Origin: Pseudonocardia sp. HH130629-09
GTDB lineage: Bacteria > Actinomycetota > Actinomycetes > Mycobacteriales > Pseudonocardiaceae
NCBI RefSeq assembly: GCF_001294645.1
Contig: NZ_CP011868.1
Span: 4,030,001 to 4,094,000, forward strand
DNA: 64,000 nt
Direction of reading: 5' to 3'
The notes below the pieces were generated by a model. The model did no database searches. It had not been told where the DNA came from and saw only the letters and a list, made by a program, of their open reading frames with translations. Shown here piece after piece: positions 1-9,120 of the stretch; the stretch's first letter is position 1; each line of letters opens with the position of its first letter. Made by a program: the position numbers and the translations under genes.

Positions 1-1315
1 AGTTGCCTCCCGTCAGACCGCCGAGCAGGCCGCCGTCCGAGGGCTGCTCGGCCGGTTGCTGTTCCTGCTGGCGACGCTCGAACTCGCTCTGTTCCGGGGG
101 CGCCGGGGGTTCCAGGGTCCCCGACGGCGGTCCGGGCGGCGGGTCGTTCGGCACCGCGCCGTCGAGCAGGTCCAGTCCCGGCTCGCCGATGGGCGCTCCG
201 GGCTCCTGCGGGAGGACGGGCGCCGTGAGCGGGTCGGCCGCGTCGAGCGCGTTGCCGCCGGCCTTCATGATGTCCTGCAACCGGTTCAGCTGGCCTTCCA
301 TCGGGGTTCCGGTGAGGAAGTTCTGGTCCAGCGTGCCCAGCGTCAGGTCCAGCGTCAGCCAGAAGTTGATGTAGTCGCCCTGGAACGTCTCCCCAAAGTT
401 GCGCAGCGGGAAGATGATGGTCCCGAGCAGCCCCAGCGAGTCGGTCAGCGAGTTGTTCGCGTCCGCCAGTCCCTTCAGGGCGGGCGTCAGGTTGTCGAGG
501 TTCCGGGCCAGGTTGTCCGAGCTCTCGGCGACGACCGCGTCGGTCGCGTCGCCGAACCTGCCCAGCGCCACCAACGTGTCCGTCAGGTTCTCCCGCTCCC
601 GGTTCAGCACGGTCAGGGCCGGCGGGATCGACTCCAGCGCGCCGTCGATGACCTGGTCCTGTTCGGCGAACCGGGCGGCGAGCCGGTCGATCCCGTCGAG
701 GGCCCGGGTGCTGTCGGCCTTCTGGTCGTCGAGTCCGCGGCTGAACGTCTCGAGCTCGGTCAGCAGGGTGCGGAAGTCCTCGGTGCGTCCCCCCAGGGCC
801 TTGTTGAGCTCCCCGGTGATCGACTTGAGGTTCTGCAGGTTTCCCCCGTTCAGCAGGGTGGCCACCGAGGCGAGGACCTCCTCGGTCTCGGGATACTTGC
901 CCGACTGCTCGAGACCGATCCGCGCCCCGTCCTCGAGCCGACCCGTCGGGGCCTGGTCGGTCGGCGGCGACAGCTCCACGTACTTGGCACCGAGGAGCGA
1001 GGTCTGGCCGATCCGCGCCCGGGAGTTGGCGGGCAGCTCGACGTCCGGGTCGAGGGAGACCGTGACGACGGCCGTCCAGTCGTCGAGCCGGACGTCGGTG
1101 ATGTTGCCGACCGGCTGGTCGCCGACCCGGACCGGGTTGTTCGGCACCAGGTCGGCGACGTTCTTCAGCTCGATCTGCACGGTGTAGGCACCGGCGCCGA
1201 CGCCGGGAACCCCGGGCAGCGTGAAGTCGTTCAGGCCGCTGTAGTCGCACGCGGTGAGGGAGACCGCGCACGCGGCGATCATCGCGACCACCGCACCGCG
1301 CCGTGTCGTGCCCAT
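1..1315 (-). CDS. mceE: Mce-family lipoprotein (MceE position), stop codon at window edge
   Basis: Periplasmic substrate-binding subunit of an Mce lipid importer. The reading frame gives 438 residues; base 1 is the first base of the expected TGA. The start ATG shares one base with the TGA of the upstream mceD. A lipoprotein signal ends in SLTAC with Cys23 as the lipidation site, which is typical of the fifth Mce gene (LprK-like). The MCE beta domain follows at about residues 40-120, then a long helical region, and a Pro-rich tail ending in GGLLGGLTGGN. The sixth gene (mceF) should lie just beyond the left edge. Family and position are clear; the transported lipid is unknown. Confidence 0.9.
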   Translation of the reverse strand, partial: MGTTRRGAVVAMIAACAVSLTACDYSGLNDFTLPGVPGVGAGAYTVQIELKNVADLVPNNPVRVGDQPVGNITDVRLDDWTAVVTVSLDPDVELPANSRARIGQTSLLGAKYVELSPPTDQAPTGRLEDGARIGLEQSGKYPETEEVLASVATLLNGGNLQNLKSITGELNKALGGRTEDFRTLLTELETFSRGLDDQKADSTRALDGIDRLAARFAEQDQVIDGALESIPPALTVLNRERENLTDTLVALGRFGDATDAVVAESSDNLARNLDNLTPALKGLADANNSLTDSLGLLGTIIFPLRNFGETFQGDYINFWLTLDLTLGTLDQNFLTGTPMEGQLNRLQDIMKAGGNALDAADPLTAPVLPQEPGAPIGEPGLDLLDGAVPNDPPPGPPSGTLEPPAPPEQSEFERRQQEQQPAEQPSDGGLLGGLTGGN

Positions 1316-2562
1316 CAGTTGCCTCCTTCGGGCAGCAGCAGACCGCCCAGGCCCGGGGCGTCGACGTCCGGCGGGGCCTCCGGGCCCGGCGGGGGCTGGC
1401 GGTACGGCGCGTCGCGCCCGGGCTGGTTGTCGGTCGGCCCCCCGAGACCGGGGTTGATCGGGTTGATACCGATCGGCGGCTGCTGCACCCGCAGCAGGTT
1501 GAACAGCGGGCCGAGGTTGCTCTTGCAGTAGTCGATGCCCTGGACCGGGTCCTGCGCCGCCGCCGTGAACGCCGAGCAGACGAAGTCCGCCGGAGTGTTC
1601 AGGTTGTCGACGACCAGCTTGCCCGACAGCGCCCGCGTCCTCGGCGAGACGATGTTGAACAGGTTCATCAGCGTGCTGGGACCGACGTGCAGGATCGTCG
1701 CGAGTTCGTCGCGCGAGTTGGACAGGGTCCGGGTGAGGTCCCCGAGCTCGGTCACCGACTCGTTGAGGACCGGGCCGTTCTCGTCGACGAACTCGTCGAC
1801 CGCCACCGCGGCCCGCGAGATGCCGTCCAGCGCGGCCGACAGCTCGTCCTCGTTGTCGGTGAGCACCCCGGAGACGGTGTCGAGGCGCTGGTTGAACTCC
1901 ACGATCTGGCCGTCGACCTGCTTGAGCGCGGTGACGAACGCCTGCAGGTTGCGGACGGTGCCGAACAGGTCGCCGCGGCCCTCGGACAGGGTCTCCACGG
2001 CTGCCGAGGCCTCCCGGACCAGCTCGTTGAACCTGGCGCCCTGGCCCCCCGCGGCATTGGCCGCCGCCATGTCGAGGAACCGGGACAGCGATCCGCTCTG
2101 GTTCGCCTGCTCCGGACCCAGGGCCCGGCTCAGGTTCTGCAGCTCCTGTTTGAGGTCGTCGAACTCGAGCGGGGAGACCGTGCGCTCGACGGGGATGTCG
2201 CCGCCGTCGGGCAGCACCGGCCCGCCGGTGTAGGCGGGTGCGAGCTGCAGGAAGCGGGTGGCCACCAGCGTCGGCGACACGATCGCCGCGTTCACCTCCG
2301 CCGGCAGGTCGTACCGGGCGTCGTAGGTGAACTCCATGCGCACCTGGTCCCCGGCCGGCTCGATCGACTTGATCTTGCCGACGTCGACGCCCTGGATCCG
2401 CACACGGTCGTTCGGGTAGACGCTCTTGACCGACGCGAAGTAGGCCACGCCCGTCTTGGTCGTGGTGTTGATCAGGATGATCGCGGCGGCGGCCAGCACG
2501 GCGGCCACCAGCCCGGCGATCAGGATCCGGGACAGCAGCGGTCCCGAAGTGAGACGGGGCAT
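1315..2562 (-). CDS. mceD: Mce-family protein, fourth in operon (MceD)
   Basis: A 415-residue membrane-anchored Mce subunit, thought to form part of the periplasmic lipid-conducting assembly. One N-terminal transmembrane helix lies at about residues 12-31, followed by an MCE domain with the pattern VYPNDRVRIQGVDVGKI. A long alpha-helical region and a Pro/Gly-rich tail ending LGGLLLPEGGN follow. The start ATG overlaps the mceC stop as TGATG, and its own stop overlaps the next start in the same way, so translation is probably coupled throughout the operon. Confidence 0.9.
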   Translation of the reverse strand: MPRLTSGPLLSRILIAGLVAAVLAAAAIILINTTTKTGVAYFASVKSVYPNDRVRIQGVDVGKIKSIEPAGDQVRMEFTYDARYDLPAEVNAAIVSPTLVATRFLQLAPAYTGGPVLPDGGDIPVERTVSPLEFDDLKQELQNLSRALGPEQANQSGSLSRFLDMAAANAAGGQGARFNELVREASAAVETLSEGRGDLFGTVRNLQAFVTALKQVDGQIVEFNQRLDTVSGVLTDNEDELSAALDGISRAAVAVDEFVDENGPVLNESVTELGDLTRTLSNSRDELATILHVGPSTLMNLFNIVSPRTRALSGKLVVDNLNTPADFVCSAFTAAAQDPVQGIDYCKSNLGPLFNLLRVQQPPIGINPINPGLGGPTDNQPGRDAPYRQPPPGPEAPPDVDAPGLGGLLLPEGGN

Positions 2563-3626
2563 CAGTTTCCTCCGGCGCCGATGAGACCGCCGACCGACGG
2601 CGGTGTGGGGGCGAAGCCCTCGGCCGACGGGGCCGGTACGGCCAGGCTCGGGACGAAGTCGTTGACCGGGAACAAAGTCGGTCCGACGTTGCCGAGATCG
2701 CCGTGACCGGCGAAGAACGGGCCTCCGGCCAGACCCTCGCCGAGCCCGGTGATGAAGCTCGAGACGCGTTCGATCGAGGAGACGATGTTGCCCTCGTTGC
2801 GTTCGAGGATCTCCAGCACGCCGTTGAGCTCGGTCAGGGCGGGCGCGAGCCGGCCGCGCTGGTCGTCGACCAGGCCGACGATCTGGTCGGTGGCCGCGCG
2901 CGTCGTGACCAGGAGCTGGCCGATGACCTCCCGGCGAGCCTCCAGCTCGCCGAGCAGCTTGTTGCCGTCGGTGAGCAGGGCGGTCAGCTTCGCGGTCTGG
3001 CGGTTCAGGACGCCGGTGACACTCTCGGCCCGCGCGAGCAGGTCCTGGATCGCGGCGTCGCGGCTCGCGATCGTGCGCGACAGCCGGGTGATCCCCTCGA
3101 AGGCCGGCCCGATGTCGTCCGGGGTGTTCCGGAACGCGTCGGTGAAGGAGTCCAGCGCCGTGCTGACCTGCTGCATGTCGATCTCACCGGTCCGTCGGGT
3201 GAGGTCCTCGATGCCCTGGGTGATGCTGTACGGCGCCTTCGTGCGTTCGAGCGGGATCGTGTCGCCGCTCTGCATCGGGGCACGACCGTCCGGGCGCAGC
3301 TCGAGGTTGCGTTCCCCGAGCAGGGTCTGGGTCCCGATCGTCGCCGACGTGAGGTCGCCCAGCTCGACGTCCTTGGCCGTGAACGCGACGACGACGTCGG
3401 CACCCTCGAGCGAGACGGACCGGACCTGGCCCACCTCGGTCCCGGCGACCCGGACGGTGTTGCCCGCCTGCAGGCCGCCCGCCTCGGTGAACCGGGCCTC
3501 GTACTTCTTGCCGGCGAAGACCGGCAGCTCTGCGAGCTGGAACGACGCGACCAGCAGCACCGCGAGGATCGCGAGGCCGGCGATGGCGATCGTGACGGGG
3601 TTCTTCTCCCGGAACCGGAGCTTCAT
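2562..3626 (-). CDS. mceC: Mce-family protein, third in operon (MceC)
   Basis: A 354-residue Mce subunit with an N-terminal transmembrane helix (about 11-29) and an MCE domain containing LQAGNTVRVAGTEVGQV. Coiled helical segments fill residues 150-310 and a short Pro-rich tail ends in GGLIGAGGN. The start ATG overlaps the preceding mceB stop as ATGA. It is the shortest Mce protein of the set but within family range. It acts with the other Mce proteins and the YrbE permeases in lipid import. Confidence 0.9.
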   Translation of the reverse strand: MKLRFREKNPVTIAIAGLAILAVLLVASFQLAELPVFAGKKYEARFTEAGGLQAGNTVRVAGTEVGQVRSVSLEGADVVVAFTAKDVELGDLTSATIGTQTLLGERNLELRPDGRAPMQSGDTIPLERTKAPYSITQGIEDLTRRTGEIDMQQVSTALDSFTDAFRNTPDDIGPAFEGITRLSRTIASRDAAIQDLLARAESVTGVLNRQTAKLTALLTDGNKLLGELEARREVIGQLLVTTRAATDQIVGLVDDQRGRLAPALTELNGVLEILERNEGNIVSSIERVSSFITGLGEGLAGGPFFAGHGDLGNVGPTLFPVNDFVPSLAVPAPSAEGFAPTPPSVGGLIGAGGN

Positions 3627-4792
3627 CGCCCACCCTCCGTACCGTCGGTGCGGAGGAGGTCGTCAGGGACCTGGCCCTGCTCGTCCGCGTCCTCCTGCGG
3701 GATCGGGTCCGCCTCCCGCTGCTCGGGCGTCTCCAGCGGGGAGTTGCCGAACTTGCAGCGGTCGACGTTGTCGGCCGGACCGACCCAGGGCGAGTACACC
3801 GGATCACCGGCGGGGCCCGTCGTCTTGGTCCGCACCGAGCAGATGAACAGGTTGTAGGTCGCGCCCCGCGAGCCCAGGCGGCTGACCCGCAGGTACGCGC
3901 CGGGCAGCAGTGCGAGGTTCTCGTCGATCGCCGCCTCACCCGCCTTGGCCTGGGTGGCGACGCGGTCGAGCTGGTCGACGGTGTTCTTCAGCGGACCGCG
4001 GACCTTGCCCAGCAGCTGGTCGACGCTGCTGGTCAGCCGGTTGGCCCCCTCGAGGGACTCGCCGATGCGCTGACGATCGCCCGCCAGCCCGCTGGTGAGC
4101 TGCTGGAGCTCCGTGATGGTCGACTCCAGCTCGGGCGCCCGCCTGTCGAGGGTCCCGAGAACGGTGTTGAGGTTGTCGACCACCGAGCCGATGACCGCGT
4201 CCTTGTCGGCCAGGGTGTTGGTCAGCGAGCCGACACGAGCGAGCAGCGACTCGATGGTGCCGCCCTGCCCCTGGAACACCGAGATCAGATCCGAGCTGAG
4301 CTGGTTGATCTGGTCCGGGGCCAGTCCCTCGAACAGCGGGGAGAAACCCGCGAGCAGGACGTCGAGGTCGAGTGCCGGTCGGGTCTGGGCGACGGGGACG
4401 ACGTCGTCCTCCGCCAACGCCGGCCCACCGGCCGGTCCCTTGGCGACCTCGAGGTAGCGGTCCCCCGTCAGGTTCAGGTAGCGGACCGCGAGCCGGGTGT
4501 CCGCGGGCAGGTCCCGCGCGGACTCGACGGTGAACGTGACCAGACCCTGGGTGTTGTCGACGACGGAGACGTCCTCGACCGACCCGACCTCCACACCCGA
4601 GATCCGGACCGAGTCCCCCTCGACGAGGCCCGAGGTGTCGGTGAACACCCCGGAGTAGCGACGCTGGTCGCCGAAGCCGGAACCCGCCCCCATCTCGATG
4701 CTGACCACGGCCAGCACCAGGAGTGTGACCACCACGAAGATCGTGGTCTTGACCAGCGGGCCGGTGATGTTCTGTGCCTTGGAAACGCTCAT
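3623..4792 (-). CDS. mceB: Mce-family protein, second in operon (MceB)
   Basis: A 389-residue Mce subunit. A hydrophobic anchor at about residues 14-33 precedes an MCE domain with GLVEGDSVRISGVEVGSV. I chose ATG 4792 because an AGGAAGG ribosome site lies about six bases upstream; a GTG one codon earlier (4795) is possible and would overlap the mceA stop as GTGA. The C-terminus is acidic and lacks the GGL-type tail seen in its neighbours. Confidence 0.88.
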   Translation of the reverse strand: MSVSKAQNITGPLVKTTIFVVVTLLVLAVVSIEMGAGSGFGDQRRYSGVFTDTSGLVEGDSVRISGVEVGSVEDVSVVDNTQGLVTFTVESARDLPADTRLAVRYLNLTGDRYLEVAKGPAGGPALAEDDVVPVAQTRPALDLDVLLAGFSPLFEGLAPDQINQLSSDLISVFQGQGGTIESLLARVGSLTNTLADKDAVIGSVVDNLNTVLGTLDRRAPELESTITELQQLTSGLAGDRQRIGESLEGANRLTSSVDQLLGKVRGPLKNTVDQLDRVATQAKAGEAAIDENLALLPGAYLRVSRLGSRGATYNLFICSVRTKTTGPAGDPVYSPWVGPADNVDRCKFGNSPLETPEQREADPIPQEDADEQGQVPDDLLRTDGTEGGR

Positions 4793-6159
4793 CACTGACC
4801 TTCCTCGTCGCCGAACAAGCCGCCCAGCAAGCCGCCGGACCCAGCCGGCGGCGCGGCCGGCGGGGCTGACTCCGTGCCGGGCGGGAGGGGCGCGGGCGCG
4901 CCCGGCGCCGGCGCGGGCACTGCGCCGGGGGCCATCGGCGGCGGCTGGACCTGGGCGCCCGGCAGACCGGCCTGCCCACCGGCGTCGGCGAACGGCCCGA
5001 ACAGCTGCGTGACCAGGGTCGGGTCGGCGACCCGGACCGTGTTGTCACCTGTCGAGTTGGGCTCGCCGCCCTTGTCGACGTTCTTCAGCAGGGACTCGGG
5101 GACCACGCTGCCGTCGAGCCCGGGCATGCCGTGGCAGTCGGGGCCGTTGTCCGCACCGACGACGGGCGGGCTCTTGTAGACGTCGTCGCCGGGCTGCAAC
5201 GTCACGAGACCGACGAAACCGGGAACCGTGTTGCCCTGCTGCTGCTCCAACTGCCGGCGGGACTTGTCGAGCCCCTGCAGCCAGCACGCGAACATCGGCG
5301 AGTACTCGCGCAGGAGGTCCGTGGTCGGCAGAGCGGTCTGCGACACGTCGCGGATCCCCTCGCGGTTCTGCAGGAAGAACGCCTCACCGGTCATCGACAC
5401 GCGGGAGATCTGGAACAGGAAGCTCTCCAGGTCGGCCTGCTGCTCGACAATCGTCCGGCTGGTCACCGTGCCGTTGTCCAGGAGGCCCGTCAGGTCGCCC
5501 GCGATGTCGCCGTAGAGGCCGGCCAGGTCGGCTCCCTTGCGGAAGTCTGTCTGCAGCTGAGGGAGGTTGGCGTTGAACCGCTTCAGGTATGCGGCGAGCT
5601 GCTGGGCGGTCTGCCCGATCTCCTCGCCGCGCCCGTCCAGGGAGTTCGCCAGGTTACCGACGACCTCGCTGACCTGGGCCGGCTCGAGGGTCTCGAGGAT
5701 CCGGTCCAGCGAGTCGAACAGGGTGTTGACCTCGACGGTGACCGCGTCGCTGGTGAGCTCGTCACCGGCAGCCAGCGTCCGTCCCGAGGGCGCTGTCGGC
5801 TCCGCGAGCTGCACGGTCTTCGCACCGAAGGCGGTGAGCTGGTCCAGCGACACCGTGACGTCGGAGGGGACCTGGCCGATCCGGTCGGCATCCATGGCCA
5901 GGACGATGTCGACGGCACCGCGGTCGCCGTCGGCGAGCGACACCGATCCGACCTCGCCGACGTCGACGCCCTTCAGCTGAACCCGGTTGCCGGGGTACAT
6001 CTGCAGGCCCGACCGATCGGCCCGGAGCGTGACCGGCACGGTGTTGGCGAACGCGTTCAGGTACATCGCCGTGCAGAGTGCGAGGAACCCGAACACCACC
6101 CCGAGCAGGATGAGTGCGTACACGCGGTACTTGAACCGCGAGAAGAACGATTCGTTCAT
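4792..6159 (-). CDS. mceA: Mce-family protein, first in operon (MceA)
   Basis: A 455-residue Mce subunit directly after the two YrbE permease genes, the usual position of MceA. Transmembrane anchor at about 13-34, MCE domain at about 41-120 (LQMYPGNRVQLKGVDVGEV), long helical region, then a Pro/Ala-rich low-complexity segment (about 395-440) before a tail with SGGLLGGLFG. Starts four bases after the yrbEB stop. The larger size with a Pro-rich extension fits MceA proteins. Confidence 0.9.
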   Translation of the reverse strand: MNESFFSRFKYRVYALILLGVVFGFLALCTAMYLNAFANTVPVTLRADRSGLQMYPGNRVQLKGVDVGEVGSVSLADGDRGAVDIVLAMDADRIGQVPSDVTVSLDQLTAFGAKTVQLAEPTAPSGRTLAAGDELTSDAVTVEVNTLFDSLDRILETLEPAQVSEVVGNLANSLDGRGEEIGQTAQQLAAYLKRFNANLPQLQTDFRKGADLAGLYGDIAGDLTGLLDNGTVTSRTIVEQQADLESFLFQISRVSMTGEAFFLQNREGIRDVSQTALPTTDLLREYSPMFACWLQGLDKSRRQLEQQQGNTVPGFVGLVTLQPGDDVYKSPPVVGADNGPDCHGMPGLDGSVVPESLLKNVDKGGEPNSTGDNTVRVADPTLVTQLFGPFADAGGQAGLPGAQVQPPPMAPGAVPAPAPGAPAPLPPGTESAPPAAPPAGSGGLLGGLFGDEEGQ

Positions 6160-6163
6160 CTGG

Positions 6164-6994
6164 TCATCCCGTGATGCGGAAGGCGTCGGAGTCGGCGTAC
6201 AGGGCCATCGAGATGGCGAGCTCCGCGGTCAGGACCGCGATGAGCGAGGTCCGGACGGCCTTGCCCACCGCCAGGCCGACGCCGGCGGGCCCACCGGTCG
6301 CCGTGTAGCCGTAGTAGGTGTGGATGGAGATCACGACGACGGCGATGCCGATCGCCTGGGCGAAGGAGTAGAGGACGTCCTGCCACTGCATGAACGTCTG
6401 CATGTAGTGGTCGAAGGTGCCCTCGGACAGGCCGAAGAAGCCCACCTGGGTCGTCTTCCACCCCACCCATGCGCCGACCATCGCCATGGCGAAGATCGGG
6501 ATGATGGTGATCATCCCGGCGACGAGCCGTGTCGTGACCAGGTACGGGAGCGAGCGCACTCCCATGACCTCGAGCGCGTCGATCTCCTCCGACACCCGCA
6601 TCGCCCCGAGCTGGGCGGTGAAGCCGCTGCCGACGGTCGCGGCGAGCGCCGCGCCCGCGATGATCGGCACCAGTAGTCGGGGGTTGATGATCGCCGAGGC
6701 GAACCCGCCGAGCGCCTCCAGCTGCAGGTTGGCGAGCGCGTCGTAGCTCTGCAGGCCGCCGGTCACGCCCGCGAACAGGGTGATGAAGAACGTGATGACC
6801 GACGAACCGCCGATCACCGCCAGCGCGCCGTTGCTCATACCGACCTCGGCGATGAGACGGACCTGCTCGGTCTTGTAGCTCTTGACCGCCTTCGGGATCC
6901 AGATGACGCCCTTGCCGTAGAACTCGGCCTGCCGGCCGAGGTCGTCGAGGAGCCGCAGCGGGGCACCGAGTGCGTTGCGCACAGTGGAGAGCAT
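6164..6994 (-). CDS. yrbEB: YrbE/MlaE-type ABC permease (YrbEB)
   Basis: A 276-residue inner-membrane permease of the MlaE/YrbE family with five or six hydrophobic segments. It contains the typical AALAATVGSGFTAQLGAMRVSEEIDALEVMG region that forms the cytoplasmic coupling helix contacting the ATPase (given here only by its ends: AALAATV to LEVMG). Start ATG 6994 is preceded by GAGGGACG. It follows yrbEA by 11 bases and precedes mceA by four, as in canonical mce loci. Confidence 0.92.
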   Translation of the reverse strand: MLSTVRNALGAPLRLLDDLGRQAEFYGKGVIWIPKAVKSYKTEQVRLIAEVGMSNGALAVIGGSSVITFFITLFAGVTGGLQSYDALANLQLEALGGFASAIINPRLLVPIIAGAALAATVGSGFTAQLGAMRVSEEIDALEVMGVRSLPYLVTTRLVAGMITIIPIFAMAMVGAWVGWKTTQVGFFGLSEGTFDHYMQTFMQWQDVLYSFAQAIGIAVVVISIHTYYGYTATGGPAGVGLAVGKAVRTSLIAVLTAELAISMALYADSDAFRITG

Positions 6995-7005
6995 GGATTC
7001 GTCCC

Positions 7006-7776
7006 TCACACGAGACCGAGCGAATAGGGGATCTGCGTCAGCAGGATGTTGATCGGGAAGAGCGCGAGGAAGGTGTAGACGACCGTCTCGTTGACCGCGT
7101 TCCCGACGCCGCGGGGCCCTGCCTTGCAGGTCATGCCGCGGTAGCAGCCGATCAACGCGCCGACGACCCCGAAGACGACCGCCCGCAGCTCGCCGTGCAC
7201 CAGGTCGTCGAAGCCGACCAGCAGGGTGAGCGAGTCGATGTACTGGCCGGGGCTGGCGTCCTGGAGGTACACGGCGAAGAAGTAGCCGCCCCCCAGCCCG
7301 ATCAGGATCATGACGCCGTTCAGCAGGAACGCGTTGAGCGCGGTGGCGAGCACCCGGGGGACGACCAGCCGTTGCACGACGTCGATCCCGAGCACCTCCA
7401 TCGCGTCGAGCTCCTCGCGGATGCGCCGTGCCCCGATGTCGGCGCAGATCGCCGTCGAACTGGCCCCGGCGATGATGAATGTGGTCGCCACCGGGCCGAT
7501 CTGTGTCACCGTCGCGAACGCCGAGCCCGACCCGCTGAGGTCGATGGCGCCGATCTCGACGAGCACCAGGTTGAACTGGAAGGTCACCAGGGCGACGAAC
7601 GGGATGCCCAGCAGGATCGCCGGGCCCAGCGAGACGCTTGCGACGAACCAGGTCTGTTGCACGAACTCGCGCCACTGGAAGGGTCGCTTGAACATCGCGA
7701 CGAAGGTGTCCGCGGTGAAGGCGAAGAAGGTGCCGAGCGGCGCCACCGTCCGGGTCACAACGGGAGGCGTTGCCAT
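7006..7776 (-). CDS. yrbEA: YrbE/MlaE-type ABC permease (YrbEA)
   Basis: First gene of the mce operon, a 256-residue MlaE-family permease. Hydrophobic segments span the protein and the coupling region carries RRIREELDAMEVLGIDV. ATG 7776 is preferred because GGGAGG sits four bases upstream; an adjacent GTG (7779) would be too close to that site. Together with YrbEB it forms the membrane channel energised by MceG. Transcription starts in the AT-richer divergent region to the right. Confidence 0.9.
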   Translation of the reverse strand: MATPPVVTRTVAPLGTFFAFTADTFVAMFKRPFQWREFVQQTWFVASVSLGPAILLGIPFVALVTFQFNLVLVEIGAIDLSGSGSAFATVTQIGPVATTFIIAGASSTAICADIGARRIREELDAMEVLGIDVVQRLVVPRVLATALNAFLLNGVMILIGLGGGYFFAVYLQDASPGQYIDSLTLLVGFDDLVHGELRAVVFGVVGALIGCYRGMTCKAGPRGVGNAVNETVVYTFLALFPINILLTQIPYSLGLV

Positions 7777-8080
7777 CACGCCTCCCTGTCCGGAACGGCG
7801 ACGGTGCAGGTCACAACATCGGGCTGCATCGGGGCCTCTGCTCTGAGACGACGGGGATCCCGGACGGCCGCTGGGGACTGCGGGCTCCGGTAGTAGGCGA
7901 AACGAGCTACGACGTTACAAGTTTCGTCTTACGTCTCACGGTTAACCCGATCGGAGTAACGCAGCCGCCTGGCATCACCCGATCGAGGCGCGCCGGAAGA
8001 GACACTCGACGAGATATGTTTCGTTGTCTCATTATCGGAGCCCGGCACCGGCCGGGTGCAGCGTCACGAGGAGGTGCGCC
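7777..8080. promoter_or_regulatory. Divergent regulatory region between mce operon and mceG
   Basis: About 300 bases without a gene. Two islands (about 7908-7955 and 8010-8038) are much richer in A/T than the surroundings and presumably hold the divergent promoters. I see a perfect palindrome GGTTAACC at 7940-7947 and a direct repeat ACCCGATCG at 7945-7953 and 7977-7985, spaced 32 bases (three helical turns), which could be an operator. The motifs TTTCGTCTTACGTCTC and TTTCGTTGTCTC recur in the two islands. Assignment as operators is inference. Confidence 0.45.
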
Positions 8081-9120
8081 GTGAAGGGCGTCGAGGTCAA
8101 GGTCGAGAACCTGTCGAAGTCGTTCGGCCGGGCGAATATCTGGTCGGACGTCACGCTGACGCTGCCCCCGGGGAGGTCTCGGTGCTGCTGGGCCCGTCCG
8201 GGACGGGCAAGTCCGTGTTCCTCAAGACCCTCATCGGGCTGCTCAAGCCCGAGCAGGGCTCCATCGTGATCCACGACACGGACCTCGTCCGGTGCAACGA
8301 GTCGCGGCTTTACGAGATCCGAAAGTTGTTCGGCGTCCTCTTCCAGGACGGCGCCCTGTTCGGGTCGATGAACCTGTACGACAACATCGCCTTCCCGCTC
8401 CGCGAGCACACCTCGAAGACCGAGTCCCAGATCAACGACATCGTGTTCGAGAAGATGGAGCTGGTGGGCCTGCGCGGCGACGAGGCGAAGCTCCCCGGCG
8501 AGATCTCCGGCGGCATGCGCAAGCGCGCGGGGCTGGCCCGCGCGCTGGTCCTCGACCCCGAGATCATCCTGTTCGACGAGCCGGACTCCGGGCTGGACCC
8601 GGTGCGCACGGCCTACCTGAACCAGCTGATCATCGACCTGAACGCGCAGACGGACTCGACGTTCCTGATCGTCACCCACGACATCAACACCGCCCAGACG
8701 ATCCCGGACAACATTGGCCTGCTCTACCGCAAGCAGCTGGCGATGTTCGGCCCCCGCGAGCAGCTGCTGACCTCCGAGGAGCCGGTGGTGTCGCAGTTCC
8801 TCAACGGCCGCCGCCAGGGCCCGATCGGGATGAGCGAGGAGAAGGACTCCGCGCAGGCCGAGCGGGAGATGGCCGAGGCCGGCGGCCTGGCCGGCCTGCC
8901 CCCCATGAAGCCGCAGCTCCAGGCCTCCTCGGGGATGCCCGAGCGGGCGGCCGTCCGGCGCCGCCAGGAACGGGTCCGCGAGATGATGCACACGCTCCCG
9001 CCCGCGGCCCAGGAGGCGATCCGCGCCAACATGGACGACCAGGCGGTCCCCGCCGGCGCCGGCGCCGCCCGGCACGGGTTCCGCGACGAGCCCACGACCC
9101 AGTTCCCCCGCGTGCCGTGA
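8081..9120 (+). pseudogene. mceG: Mce ABC-transporter ATPase (MceG/Mkl) with a -1 frameshift
   Basis: ATPase that powers Mce transport. Start GTG 8081 follows GAGGAGG. The first ~30 codons (VKGVEVKVENLSKSFG onward) are in one frame; the rest, with Walker A GPSGTGKS, signature ISGGMRKR, Walker B ILFDEPDSGLD and THD switch, is in the frame one base back. The frames meet at CCCCCGGGG (8165-8173). Adding one base there restores a normal 346-residue MlaF/Mkl-type protein with the usual C-terminal extension. The junction contains C CCG GGG (8167-8173), which formally fits a -1 slippery heptamer, but a sequencing error or real mutation is more likely. Confidence 0.88.

Noticed and set aside
56..1531. 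Long plus-strand open frame across the mceE region
   Set aside because: Antisense shadow of mceE/mceD in GC-rich DNA; Arg/Gly/Val-rich composition and no domain signature.
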